Assembly: GCA_011525295.1 (NCBI GenBank) | Contig: WTGV01000019.1 | Location: 1 to 64,000 of the forward strand | Source: Pseudomonadales bacterium | GTDB taxonomy: Bacteria; Pseudomonadota; Gammaproteobacteria; Pseudomonadales; Azotimanducaceae | DNA: 64,000 nt | Direction of reading: 5' to 3' | Part shown: piece after piece, positions 30,424-40,283 of the stretch | How positions within the stretch are numbered: position 1 is the first letter of the stretch | How the letters are laid out: each line of letters opens with the position of its first letter | Translations under genes and position numbers: made by a program | Notes under the pieces: generated by a model | What the model was told of the DNA's origin: nothing | Seen by the model: the letters and a program-made list of their open reading frames with translations, nothing else | Databases searched by the model: none

Positions 30424-32261
30424 ATGACATCCCATCAAAAAGGAAGAGCGCTAAACATAGTAGTTTTAGCAATCGTGTTCGTTGCTGGCGCAGGCGTATC
30501 GGCGGCTCTCTTCTATGGTCTTTCATTTATTGACGGAACCAATGATAAAGTGGGGAACACTGTGTCAAGTGATGGAGTTTCACCGAGCGAACAGGACACT
30601 TCCGTGGGCGAGTTTGAACACGCGGAAACGCAGCCAACACAACTTAATCAAAGTCAGCCTCTCAAGCTTGAGGAAATCGTTCAATTAGGCGGGCCGCAGG
30701 CAAGAAACACATCTCTACATAGTGTTTTAGCGCAAGCCGATGAAGATCAGGTGCTTGATATGCTCGAAACTTCCAAACACCTAGACCCTCCCACGCGCGT
30801 ACAGACGCAAGTGATTATTCTTCAACGTCTAGCGCGAATCAATCCTCGGAGCGCATTTGCACAGGCAAAGCAATTCGATCGACCGCGTGTTCTCCAGCTG
30901 CTAACCGGGTTGTTCAGAGAATGGTCTCAATTTGATCTGGACGAAGCAGTCGCCCAGGCTGCAACCCTAACTGGCGACAGGAAATTGGCCGCTTTGGAAG
31001 GTGTTCTGAAGGAACGTAGCGATCTTACCGATAGTGCACGTCGCGAAATCGCGAGTCAACTCAACGACGAACAATATGCCATCAGTTTGATCACTCAAGA
31101 GACAATCAATCAATCGACGAGCCGGAAAGAGTTTGGAATGAATCAGTTTTAGAAGCAAAGCACGATCCGAAGCTTGCTGAGATGCTCAAAGAGATTGCAC
31201 TGAATTGGGTCGAAAAAGATGGTTTGGAAGCAATGGATCACATCATCGAGTCTCTTGACAATTCTCTCACCAGATCATTGATTTCAACTGCCGTGCTACG
31301 TAAAGCCGCACGCACAGACCCCAGTACAGCATTGGATTATGCGATGACATTGCAATATGACCCATTTCATGAGACTAAGTACGCGGTAGTTGATGAGTGG
31401 GCGGAGTCCGATCCTCAAAGTGCTTTTGACTCAATATCTTCGATGGAACCAACGGGTCGAAAAGGAATATTGATGGACCGATTAGTACAGACATGGGGCA
31501 GCTACCATCCGTATGAACTATTCGAGGTTCTAGAGTCTCTACCGAACGAGTTCGTTAGCAAGGCGGTGTATTGGGTCATGTCTGTGCTAGCTTCAGGTCA
31601 CGTTGAAGACGCTACGAAGATCGTTACGGCCATAGAAGACGATTCATTGAAAATTAGTGCTACTCAGAGGGTCGTACAACTTTGGTCTATCAGTGATACT
31701 GAAGCTGCACTCGATTGGGTTCTCAATGAACCGGGACTGGAGTCTCAAAGGTCCCGATTGCTCACCTATCTATTGGTTCGTTATGTAGAGGATGACGCGG
31801 GACGCGCTATGGACCTAGCACTTGAACAACCTTTGGAAGTGGGCGAATTCGGCCCGGAAGTTTGGGTTGTGGCTCAGCTCGCGAGTATTAGTGGTAACCT
31901 CGACACCGTCTTGGAATACCTTCCTAAGGTTCGAGACGGCGTTTCAAAGACGGAAGCGTATCGTTTTGTTGGACTTGAACTAGTCCACAGACACCAGACA
32001 GACAAAGCTATGAATTTGGTGCAGCAAATTCCTGAGGAGGGGAAATCAAGATACCTATCGCAGATATTTGGCAGTTGGGCTGTTTCCAGACCAATTGAAC
32101 TACTCGAATCACTCGACCAATTGCCATCATCAGACTATGCATCTTTAGCGGCTCTAGCACTTTTGCAAAGCGATCCACAGGGTGAATTTTTAAGCTCAAA
32201 TCAGATTGAAACCGTGAAGACTTTTCTTACTGAAGAAGATGCGAAGCGACTCGATGAATGA
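30424..32261 (+). pseudogene. Membrane-anchored alpha-solenoid protein, copy 1 (frameshifted)
   Basis: An N-terminal membrane helix (NIVVLAIVFVAGAGVSAALFY) precedes repeated helical units with patterns such as DPSTALDYAMTL, SDPQSAFDSISSM and DTEAALDWVLNEPGL, a TPR/HEAT-like solenoid. The frame that stops at 31152 and the frame that resumes before 31182 join at ETINQS / IDEPERVWNES. Three CAAT units (31103-31114) lie exactly there, and a fourth unit would restore the full frame of about 613 residues. The gene at 32511 is a full-length paralogue of 622 residues. Confidence 0.75.
31103..31114 (+). repeat. CAAT x3 tetranucleotide tract at the frameshift point
   Basis: Three tandem CAAT units span the point where the solenoid frame breaks. 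With four units the codons read INQSIDEPERVW, matching the paralogue's LSESIDAPGQLW. Loss of one unit by slippage is the simplest explanation. Confidence 0.7.
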
Positions 32262-32510
32262 AAAAACGATTGATTACTTCAGGGGTCCTCTTGATCGAAT
32301 GTCAACGTTCGACTCGCTCACTCGGAGTGTAACTGTGTGGATAAAGAGGCAACCTGGTTGAACGGGTCATGGTGTATTCCCTAAAGATTTCATCAGATTG
32401 TTTCGAATGGGACCACAGTTTGCTAACGATCATCTGTTCACTACGGAGATTCTGTGCTCATTTCATCGATGAAGACTAAATATGGAAGCTCCATCACATC
32501 TAGTATTTAA

Positions 32511-34379
32511 ATGAAATCCACTTCAAAAAGAAAGGCTCTGAATTTCATTGTCCTAGCGATCGTGTTCGGGGCTGGAGTGGGCGCATCGGCATTCATCTTC
32601 TATGCGCTCTCGTTATCAGAAAGGGTAGATAAATACGCAGACGTTGCTACAAACGAGGTCACCAGCCAACCAATAAATACGGACGCAGATGCCAGCAATT
32701 TGGATGAGTTTCCAGCCAACAATAATCAAGCGCAATTTAGCAATCTCGACGACATCGAGAAACTAACCGGACCCTTTGAACGAAACATGGCCTTGCTCAG
32801 TGTATTAATGCAGACGGAAGAAGATCAATTGCTGTTCACGCTGGAACAAACGAAACAACTACTCCGCACGACGCGAGTGCAAACACATGCAGCTATTCTT
32901 CAAAGACTTGTGAGTTTTAATCCGTCAAGGGCTTTGTCAGAGGCTTTGCAATTCCATCCTCCTCGTTCATACCACTTACTAACAGCACTCTTTAGTGAAT
33001 GGGCACAAGTCAATCTGAAGGATGCGATTTCACATGCAACAACCCTTGATGACGACCGAAAACGCGCTGCGTTGGTAGGTATCTTGCAGGAACGCACTGA
33101 TCTCCCAATTTCTGAACGTCGCGAGATCGCGGTACAACTAGGTAACGAGCAGATCGCGATCAACTCAATCTATATGGAGAAATTAAGCGAGTCGATAGAC
33201 GCCCCCGGACAATTGTGGAACGAAATCGTCGAAGAAGCTCAGAACGATGCAGAGCAGATCGAATTCCTCATTCAGATTGCTCAGATTTGGGTCGAGAAGA
33301 ACGGCTTAGACGTGTTAGATCAAATATTCATGTCGCTTGACAGTTCTCGATTGCAGACTAGGGTCTTGAACGAGGTGTTGCGTGAAGTTGCGCAGAGAGA
33401 TCCAAAAGGCGCATTGCAGTATACACTTCAATCTGACCGAATTCCTTATATCGAATTGAAACGGACTGTAGTAGCGGAATGGGCAAAGTCTGAACCGAAA
33501 AGTGCACTTGCTGCAATATCCTCAATCACGCAACCTGGATGGCGTCGATCATTGACAGAGCAGTTAGTCAAGTCATGGGCTACCAACCAGCCTCTTGAGA
33601 TTCTAGCAAATTTGGAATCAGTTCCAGAAGGGTTCATTGAACTAGGGGTAGAAACAGCCATATCTCATATGACTGAGAACTCTCCGCAAGAGGCAGCCTC
33701 TATCGTATCCAGCATCAAAGAATGGGGAAGGGCATACAGGAAAGTTGACGCCGCCCGAACTGTCATTCGTCACTGGCTAGCAAGAGATATTGATGCTACA
33801 CTAGATTGGGTTTTGAATGACCCCGGTCTGGTAGCTCAAAGATCTTCACTCCGCACCTATGTTTCGTTTTCGCTTGTAGCCCACGACCCAGAGCGTGCGA
33901 TGCGGTTTGCACTCCGACAGCCTTTAGGAGAGAATGAAACAGGTCCAGAGGCTTCGGTTATCCTAGAACTGGCTCGGAAAGATATAGACAAAGCACTTGA
34001 GTATATGTCTCAGGTTCGAGATGGGCCAACAAAGACTAAAGCATATAGCCGTTTGGTCAATGAATTAGTAAGAAACGGTCAAACAGACAGAGCGCTAACG
34101 CTGGAGCCTCAAGTTCCAGAGTACGCGAGAGACACATACATTTCGTACTTAGTTGGAGGTTGGCTTTCTAACGATCCAATGGGGTTGTTTGAATCTCTCG
34201 ACCAACTACCGTCAGCAGATATGGCATCGAAAGCTGCGTTGTACCTTTTGATTAAGAATCGTCGGGGTGAATATCTGACGCCCAAACAAAATGAAATAGT
34301 AACAGATTTCCTCAATGACGAAGACACAAAAGAACTCGAACGTTCTAAGATGCGAGCTTTGCCCCGAGTAGTCTATTAG
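32511..34379 (+). CDS. Membrane-anchored alpha-solenoid protein, copy 2
   Basis: A 622-residue protein with a membrane helix at about 10-30 and a low-complexity polar linker to about 75. About 500 residues of helical repeats of roughly 35 residues follow, with motifs such as DPKGALQYTLQ, EPKSALAAISS, QPLEILANLES, DIDATLDWVLNDPGL and DPERAMRFALRQP. The W...DP..AL.W pattern is that of TPR/HEAT-like solenoids, suggesting a protein-binding scaffold facing the periplasm. No catalytic motif is seen. It is a tandem duplicate of the frameshifted gene upstream. The 249-nt spacer between them is featureless. Confidence 0.75.
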   Translation: MKSTSKRKALNFIVLAIVFGAGVGASAFIFYALSLSERVDKYADVATNEVTSQPINTDADASNLDEFPANNNQAQFSNLDDIEKLTGPFERNMALLSVLMQTEEDQLLFTLEQTKQLLRTTRVQTHAAILQRLVSFNPSRALSEALQFHPPRSYHLLTALFSEWAQVNLKDAISHATTLDDDRKRAALVGILQERTDLPISERREIAVQLGNEQIAINSIYMEKLSESIDAPGQLWNEIVEEAQNDAEQIEFLIQIAQIWVEKNGLDVLDQIFMSLDSSRLQTRVLNEVLREVAQRDPKGALQYTLQSDRIPYIELKRTVVAEWAKSEPKSALAAISSITQPGWRRSLTEQLVKSWATNQPLEILANLESVPEGFIELGVETAISHMTENSPQEAASIVSSIKEWGRAYRKVDAARTVIRHWLARDIDATLDWVLNDPGLVAQRSSLRTYVSFSLVAHDPERAMRFALRQPLGENETGPEASVILELARKDIDKALEYMSQVRDGPTKTKAYSRLVNELVRNGQTDRALTLEPQVPEYARDTYISYLVGGWLSNDPMGLFESLDQLPSADMASKAALYLLIKNRRGEYLTPKQNEIVTDFLNDEDTKELERSKMRALPRVVY

Positions 34380-34635
34380 CCCTGATATAGAAGCGCGTGT
34401 GACTTGAAACTGTGTGGCTCGGGCCCGGCGTTAAAGCTCACTTTTGGACCCTTATTGACTACATAGAGACGTACTCGCGTATTCCGTATTGTGGGATCGA
34501 ATCGCGTCGCAAAATTGCGTAGCACATCTTTAAAGCGTGCTTCCTAGGAAATCAGTGGGATGTAGTCCCTAATTCAAGCTAATTGAGTGAGGAACAAGCA
34601 GACTAGTCTGCGGTGGTAGCATTGGAATATGTTTG
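34380..34635. other. Spacer with a short unassigned frame
   Basis: Converging genes end on both sides. A 36-codon frame (GTG 34412 to TAG 34522; GPGVKAHFWTLIDYIETY) has no recognised family or ribosome site. No clear terminator is seen. Confidence 0.3.
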
Positions 34636-34890
34636 CTAGTCTTGCGCTTTCGCCAAGATAGATTTCTTTCTGTGGTGGTAGTAAATCACTTGCAGAACAA
34701 CGCATACGAACAAAATTCCACATATCAATCCACACCATACCCAAGGCACGGAAAAACCAGTTTTGAGTGCGAGAATCAAACCGATGCTCGCGAGGACTTG
34801 CGCGCCAATTACTCTGCGTACAAGCGTCAAGTTTGAGTAAACCTGGAGTTGCTCGATCATACTGTGATTTTCGCGACTAACTTTTACCAT
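34636..34890 (-). CDS. Small two-helix membrane protein
   Basis: An 84-residue protein when started at the ATG at 34890, which has a good Shine-Dalgarno (AGGAG, 7 nt upstream). A longer frame to 34986 exists, but its extra 32 residues, including five consecutive His, look non-coding. Two membrane helices (about 27-45 and 49-70) are followed by a basic tail YYHHRKKS. The VRRVIGAQVLASIGLILAL segment faintly recalls AtpI-like proteins, but I do not assign a family. It lies downstream of the nucleotidyltransferase-HEPN genes on the same strand. Confidence 0.5.
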   Translation of the reverse strand: MVKVSRENHSMIEQLQVYSNLTLVRRVIGAQVLASIGLILALKTGFSVPWVWCGLICGILFVCVVLQVIYYHHRKKSILAKAQD

Positions 34891-34992
34891 GGATTCTCCT
34901 AAGTGCCATTGAATCGATTGTAGATTGTGGTGATGGTGGTGCGTTCTAAGTGTACACACTCGGTTGCGCGCCCGTTTGCGAATCAAGCTAGG

Positions 34993-35919
34993 TCAGTGTA
35001 AATAGTAGTGAATCCTATCCAGTGCTTGTTGAACTATTCTTTGAGTCTTGGAATCTGTTAGGTGATCAACGTAAGCGAGAATGTTGGACATTGTGATCGA
35101 AAGAAGTTTTTTTAGCTCCTCCGAAGGGTTCCGACTATCAAAAGTCTCGTCAGTCAATTTCGGTAGTCGAAGGAGCACGTTTTGCATTCGCGTGTTTGTC
35201 TGCTCGATTGATTCGATAGCATTGAACAATACATGATATGTACCAATATGTGCCTAGGTTGTAAAGCCGTCCAACTTGATGAGTTCTTCGATGATGGGAT
35301 CTTCGGGGCACACTTGCTCAATCTGTTCGCATAAAGCTTTCACATTGTGGATTTGTTTGTAGTTAATTCCTCTTGTACTCATTAATCCCTTTACAAGGAA
35401 CTCGGCAGCGTCCGCGGAGTGTTTGGTTGAGGCGTTATGGTGCTTGAGCCCGTTTTCCCGTACAAAGTTTGAATAACTGAGAAAACCGTGTACTTCACCT
35501 AGTACATTGCTTAAAAACAATTCCGCAGAGGGATAGTTAGGTTTCAATTTCTTTTCACTCCTCGGTTTTATTGGCGTTCCAAATAAAGCTACTCCCTGTT
35601 CAACTACAGCAGACAATACACTGCCACCGTACTGAGACTCAGACTCAATTTGAGCTACAGACTCACACAGCGCATGAATTGGAGCATCGTCATAGTCTTG
35701 AGGTAGGTTGCGACAAATTGCGTCCTCGTCTGGATTGTCGGAACTTGTAAGAATGACAATATCCCAATCACTGTATTGTTCTGCTAAGTTCTTCGCGCGC
35801 GACCCATAGAGTGCCAACCCTATAACATCGGAGGGTCTATTGTCCCACCAACTCTGGAGTAAAGACCGAATCGGTAACAGGTGGTTGTGGCGAGTTGAGT
35901 CAAATGCTTGCATGAGCAC
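34993..35919 (-). pseudogene. Nucleotidyltransferase-HEPN fusion, copy 3 (amber-interrupted)
   Basis: The N-terminal nucleotidyltransferase domain has LALYGSRAKNLAEQYSDWDIVI, and the HEPN part has HSADAAEFLVKGLMSTRGINYKQIHNV. The frame stops at TAG (35254-35256) after KLDGFTT, where both paralogues have GFTTQAHKGPY or GFTTKGHKGPY. The same frame continues AHIGTYHVLFNAIESIEQTNTR to 34993, giving the complete C-terminal helical region. The whole is 309 codons against 306 residues in the paralogues. CAG or AAG to TAG is the simplest lesion. Confidence 0.8.
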
Positions 35920-35933
35920 GCTACGAATTCAAT

Positions 35934-36854
35934 TTACTTGAGATTTGAATCAATTTTCTTTAACGATCTTTGAAACTCTTGCTTCAACGAAGGATCTTGT
36001 AGCTCACGAGTGCTTTCTTGGAGTATGACTAGAACATCCAAGATTTCTGCGTGAATATCTTCGTCAAGCTCACCATCTTCGAAACACTCTGCTACCAAAA
36101 CTGGGAGAAGTGAGAGCACTCTACACACTCTTTCTGTAGTTTTGGTCAGAGCTTCTAAGGGCCGGCGAATCGATTGATACGGACCTTTGTGGGCTTGGGT
36201 CGTAAATCCATCCAATTTGCGTAATTCTTTTACGATTAAGTCTTTTGGCCGCTCTTGTTCGAGTTGGTCGCATAAGCCAGCTACATCGTGTATGAATCGA
36301 TAGTTGACTCCACGTATGCTTAGAAATCCCTTAACTAGATGTTCGGCCGCATTCGCTGAGTACGCTGTAGCATGATTGTTGTGAGTTTTTCGTTTTGAAT
36401 AACGTACATTAGCTCCGAGTAAGAACGCAGCTAATGCTTCTAGAGTTGCAACGATTGATGTTGCCGCAGCAATGTAGCTGGGTTTCAGATCGAAGTCCTC
36501 TGTCGTGGGGATCGGATCTCCGAAAAGCGTGATGCCCTGATGAACGATTGCTGACAATACATTCCCCCCATACTCTGCTTCCGCACGCACCGTATCGATA
36601 GATTCGCAAAGCGCATGAATGGGGGCGTTCTCGCAGGCGCGAGGAAGCTCACGACAAATCACTTGTGGATCAAAAATTTCCGTTTGGGTAAGAATTGCAA
36701 TATCCCAATCACTGTGGTGTTCGGCACAGTTCTTTGCCCGCGACCCGTAGAGTGTGAGCCCAACAACTTCTGATGGTCTGCTGTCCCACCAACGTTGGAG
36801 TAACGTATGTATTGGTGCGAGATGACTATGACGTGTGGAATCAAAGGTGTGCAT
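35934..36854 (-). CDS. Nucleotidyltransferase-HEPN fusion protein, copy 2
   Basis: A 306-residue protein. The Pol-beta-type nucleotidyltransferase domain has GS at 37-38 and the paired acidic residues D49 and D51 (YGSRA...SDWDIAI). A HEPN-type four-helix domain starts near residue 165 (AYSANAAEHLVKGFLSIRGVNY, then FIHDVAGLCDQL) and is followed by more helices. Separate MNT and HEPN proteins form toxin-antitoxin pairs in which the nucleotidyltransferase AMPylates the HEPN RNase; here both are in one chain. It lies 20 nt after copy 1, in the same operon. Confidence 0.82.
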   Translation of the reverse strand: MHTFDSTRHSHLAPIHTLLQRWWDSRPSEVVGLTLYGSRAKNCAEHHSDWDIAILTQTEIFDPQVICRELPRACENAPIHALCESIDTVRAEAEYGGNVLSAIVHQGITLFGDPIPTTEDFDLKPSYIAAATSIVATLEALAAFLLGANVRYSKRKTHNNHATAYSANAAEHLVKGFLSIRGVNYRFIHDVAGLCDQLEQERPKDLIVKELRKLDGFTTQAHKGPYQSIRRPLEALTKTTERVCRVLSLLPVLVAECFEDGELDEDIHAEILDVLVILQESTRELQDPSLKQEFQRSLKKIDSNLK

Positions 36855-36874
36855 AAGTTCTCATGAACGATGGT

Positions 36875-37795
36875 TTAGTTGAAACGGGAACGAATTTCGT
36901 CCAATGAGGTTTGCAACCGTTGTTTGAGATTCGGATCTACTAGGTTCGTTGTACTCTCTTGTAAAGCAGACAATTTACCATTCATGATGGCATACATTTC
37001 CTTTGAAGTTTCAGGTTCTGAGAATATTTCTGAAGCAAGCATCGGTAGGAGGTCAACGACGCGGAGTACTCTTTCGGTCGTTCTTTTGAGTGACTCCATT
37101 GGGATGACCAGGGAACGATACGGTCCTTTGTGTCCTTTTGTAGTGAAGCCATCTAACTTGCGAAGCTTGCTAACCAGCGGGTCGTTTGGAAATTCAGCTG
37201 CAAATTGCTTACAGAGCTCTTTTACGTTGTGGGTGTGGAGGAAGTTGATTCCTCGGGCACTCATGAACGATTTCACAACATATTCTGCTGCATTCGCCGA
37301 ACAAGTAGTAGCCGTATTATCGAAGGACTTTTTCTCTCGAAAACGAACATTAGCTTCAACAAGAAAAAGTAATAGTGCGTCCATAGCTGAACCAAATAGT
37401 GATTGTGCATGCGTAAAACTGGGGTGTTTAATAGTATCCTCCTCAAATGGTACAACCGCCCCAAACAGTGAAACGCCTTGCTCAGCAATCGCGGACATGA
37501 GACTGCCTCCATATTTAGCTTCAGACTTCACATACTCTATGGACTCACAAAGCGCATGGATTGGAGCATCGGCATAGTCTCTAGGTAAGTCACGACAAAT
37601 TGCGTCCTCATCCGGATTTTCGGAACTAGTGAAAATGACAATGTCCCAATCACTGTATTGTTCTGCACAGTTCTTCGCGCGCGATCCATACAGTGCCAAC
37701 CCTATCACGTCGGACGGTCTATTGTCCCACCAAGGTTTTAAGCACTCCCTGAAAGGCAGTAAGTCGGTGTGCGATTTTGGGTCAAAAGCGAACAT
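36875..37795 (-). CDS. Nucleotidyltransferase-HEPN fusion protein, copy 1
   Basis: A 306-residue paralogue of the next two genes. It shows LALYGSRAKNCAEQYSDWDIVIFT in the nucleotidyltransferase domain and CSANAAEYVVKSFMSARGINFLHTHNVKELC in the HEPN part. It is first in the operon, preceded by an AT-rich stretch (37796-37860) with TTGCAA and several TATT-like elements that may hold the promoter. The RGINFLHTH segment gives a possible R-x5-H RNase-type motif. It could act as a self-regulated toxin or an antibiotic-type nucleotidyltransferase; neither is shown. Confidence 0.82.
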   Translation of the reverse strand: MFAFDPKSHTDLLPFRECLKPWWDNRPSDVIGLALYGSRAKNCAEQYSDWDIVIFTSSENPDEDAICRDLPRDYADAPIHALCESIEYVKSEAKYGGSLMSAIAEQGVSLFGAVVPFEEDTIKHPSFTHAQSLFGSAMDALLLFLVEANVRFREKKSFDNTATTCSANAAEYVVKSFMSARGINFLHTHNVKELCKQFAAEFPNDPLVSKLRKLDGFTTKGHKGPYRSLVIPMESLKRTTERVLRVVDLLPMLASEIFSEPETSKEMYAIMNGKLSALQESTTNLVDPNLKQRLQTSLDEIRSRFN

Positions 37796-37878
37796 TGTTT
37801 AATAGCAATAATAATATGTTTATTTTAACAGTATTTTGCAAAAAATCACGACAGATTCGCACCAGGTTGGTTTAAGAA

Positions 37879-40185
37879 ATGGATGAATTCACAGCGAGGC
37901 TAGCGTGTATAATTTTTGTAAACGCCTACCTTCCATTCTGCCATCGAAAAGTCGCATTGACAATCCCGTTATCCAACTATTCAGCAGCCGCTGAAAACCC
38001 AATCCTTTGCGACTTAAACCAAGAACAACTGAAAGCGGTTACTGCACCGATCTCTAATTTGCTGGTGCTTGCTGGTGCTGGCTCCGGAAAGACGCGTGTA
38101 CTCGTACATAGATTGGCGTGGTTAATTGATCACTACCACGTAAACCCACACGAAATACTGGCGATGACATTCACCAACAAAGCAGCGGCTGAAATGAAGC
38201 GCCGTACCGCGAAATTGCTCAATGTCTCCGTAAAGTCGATGTGGATTGGGACCTTCCATTCCATGGCATATCGACTATTGCGGCAGCATCACCGTGAAGC
38301 TGGACTACCAGAGAACTTTGAAATTCTCGACGCTGATGATCAGATTCGTATGGTCAGAAGAATCATACGCCAGATGGAACTCACGGAACACACCAACGAT
38401 GCTCGAGAGATGGCACAGTACATCAATCGCTGGAAAGACGACGGGTTGCGTCCGCAGGATCTAGAAAACACGATTCATGCGCGTAAACGAACCCCCTATC
38501 AAATTTACATCAAATACCAAGAAATTTGTGAAAAACACGGACTCGTAGACTTTGGCGACCTCTTGTTGCGTTCGCACGAGTTATGGCTCAATCACAAAGA
38601 CATATTGGAGCAGTATCGATCTCGATTTCGACACATCTTGATCGATGAGTTTCAAGACACTAATCTCATACAGTATGCATGGCTCACGATGGTCGCTGGA
38701 ACCCAGAATAGGGTTATGGTCGTGGGCGATGACGACCAGTCCATTTACGGCTGGCGAGGTGCGCAGATCACGAACATCCGACGGTTTGCGAGCGAATACC
38801 CTAATGTACAGACTATCAAATTGGAGCAAAACTATCGTTCCACTCAAGTTATCTTGAATGCGGCTAACGCCGTGATAAAGAACAATCCTTCCAGACTTGG
38901 AAAGACGTTGTGGACACAAGCAGACGAAGGGGAAAAGATTACGGGTTTCAAAGCTGCGAACGGGTTTGACGAAGCCGACTTCGTTGCACAAACGTGTGAA
39001 CATCTCCTTGAGACTAAAGGTTTCTCACCAAATCAAGTCGCAGTGTTGTACCGCAACAACTCTCAGTCGCGAATAATCGAACAGATATTTAATCAGCGAG
39101 CTATGCCGTTCATCATTCATGGCGGTACTCGTTTTTACGATCGTTTGGAGGTGCGAAATGCGCTTGCCTATATGCGATTGATTCAAAATCCGCATGCAAA
39201 CGCGGCATTTGAGCGTGTCGTCAATGTACCGTCTCGAGGTATTGGGTCTCGAACCTTAGAGACGATTCGCACAACTGCCACTCAGAACAACATATCCAAC
39301 TGGGACGCGGCAAAACATACACTTGAGAACAATCTCTTGCCGACGCGCGCCGACCGAGCAGTAAAGACATTCGTCGCATTGATTGAAAAACTCTCCAAGC
39401 AAAGTCAGGGTAAATCATTAGCTGACGTGGCGAACGTCGCGGTTCGGGCATCTGGTCTGTATAAGTTTCATGAATCTGAAAGTGGTGAACTCGCGCGAAT
39501 GCGAACGGAAAACTTGGATGAACTCCTCATTGCGTGTGCGCAATTCGCAATTTTCGATACGGACATCGAACAAGAGGAAGTCGACTCAGACTCCGTCCTG
39601 CGAGACTTCTTAGATCGCGCTACCCTTGATGCCGGTGACCATCGAAACGACGATAACGACGCGATCAATTTAATGACTTTGCATTCTGCTAAAGGGTTGG
39701 AATTTCCAGTGGTCTTCGTAACCGGTTTAGAGGAAGACTTATTCCCGCATTACTTGGTGAAAAACGATCCCGACCGCGAGGAAGAGGAAAGAAGGTTAGC
39801 CTATGTCGGAATCACGCGTGCGATGCAACGACTGTACGTCACCTTCGCAGACACACGGGCGACGAGTTTCCAACAACGCGAGACCAAACGCACGCCGTCG
39901 CGGTATCTCCGTGAAATACCCGCGCAATATCTATCTTGGGTAGGCGACAATCCCTATGAAAAGGAACGCCCATTATCGTGCGATGACTTGTATGTCCGGT
40001 CCCCGATTTATTTGAACAACACTGCACAGTATTACGGAAATTCTCGCATCACTCACAAGAAGCTCGGACCAGGAAGGGTGCTGAATACGCGAGGAGAGTC
40101 TGATTCCAAGCAGGTAGAGATTGAATTTAGCGACGGATCACGTAAATGGTTTCTCGCAAGCTCACCATTTTTGGTCCAAGAGTAA
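37879..40185 (+). CDS. uvrD: DNA helicase II
   Basis: A UvrD/Rep superfamily 1A helicase used in nucleotide excision and mismatch repair. It has LNQEQLKAV (Q motif), LAGAGSGKTRVLVHR (motif I), LIDEFQDTN (II), GDDDQSIYGWRGA (III), EQNYRST (IV), LMTLHSAKGLEFPVVF (V) and LAYVGITRAMQRLY (VI). From the ATG at 37879 it has 768 residues, with about 43 unusual residues ahead of the Q motif. A TATAAT at 37909-37914 lies inside that extension, so a TTG at 37957 (742 residues) may be the real start. Confidence 0.95.
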   Translation: MDEFTARLACIIFVNAYLPFCHRKVALTIPLSNYSAAAENPILCDLNQEQLKAVTAPISNLLVLAGAGSGKTRVLVHRLAWLIDHYHVNPHEILAMTFTNKAAAEMKRRTAKLLNVSVKSMWIGTFHSMAYRLLRQHHREAGLPENFEILDADDQIRMVRRIIRQMELTEHTNDAREMAQYINRWKDDGLRPQDLENTIHARKRTPYQIYIKYQEICEKHGLVDFGDLLLRSHELWLNHKDILEQYRSRFRHILIDEFQDTNLIQYAWLTMVAGTQNRVMVVGDDDQSIYGWRGAQITNIRRFASEYPNVQTIKLEQNYRSTQVILNAANAVIKNNPSRLGKTLWTQADEGEKITGFKAANGFDEADFVAQTCEHLLETKGFSPNQVAVLYRNNSQSRIIEQIFNQRAMPFIIHGGTRFYDRLEVRNALAYMRLIQNPHANAAFERVVNVPSRGIGSRTLETIRTTATQNNISNWDAAKHTLENNLLPTRADRAVKTFVALIEKLSKQSQGKSLADVANVAVRASGLYKFHESESGELARMRTENLDELLIACAQFAIFDTDIEQEEVDSDSVLRDFLDRATLDAGDHRNDDNDAINLMTLHSAKGLEFPVVFVTGLEEDLFPHYLVKNDPDREEEERRLAYVGITRAMQRLYVTFADTRATSFQQRETKRTPSRYLREIPAQYLSWVGDNPYEKERPLSCDDLYVRSPIYLNNTAQYYGNSRITHKKLGPGRVLNTRGESDSKQVEIEFSDGSRKWFLASSPFLVQE

Positions 40186-40203
40186 CTCTGCTCCTTCCCA
40201 TTT

Positions 40204-40217
40204 CGTTATCGATAACG
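40204..40217. promoter_or_regulatory. Perfect 14-bp palindrome CGTTATCGATAACG
   Basis: A perfect inverted repeat between uvrD and dctP, about 55 nt before the AGGAGG ribosome site of dctP. It could be a binding site for a dimeric regulator of the transporter gene. No T-run follows, so it is not a terminator. Confidence 0.4.
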
Positions 40218-40283
40218 CGCTACCTACGAAATCGTATTGGTAGACGACTTGCGGATATTTACACATCATAGGAGGTAATTACG

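Noticed and set aside
36879-37577. 232-residue plus-strand frame
   Set aside because: It is antisense to the first nucleotidyltransferase-HEPN gene, whose domains are unmistakable; composition looks like reverse translation.
40204-40217. Terminator for uvrD at the palindrome
   Set aside because: There is no loop space or T-run; a protein-binding site fits better.
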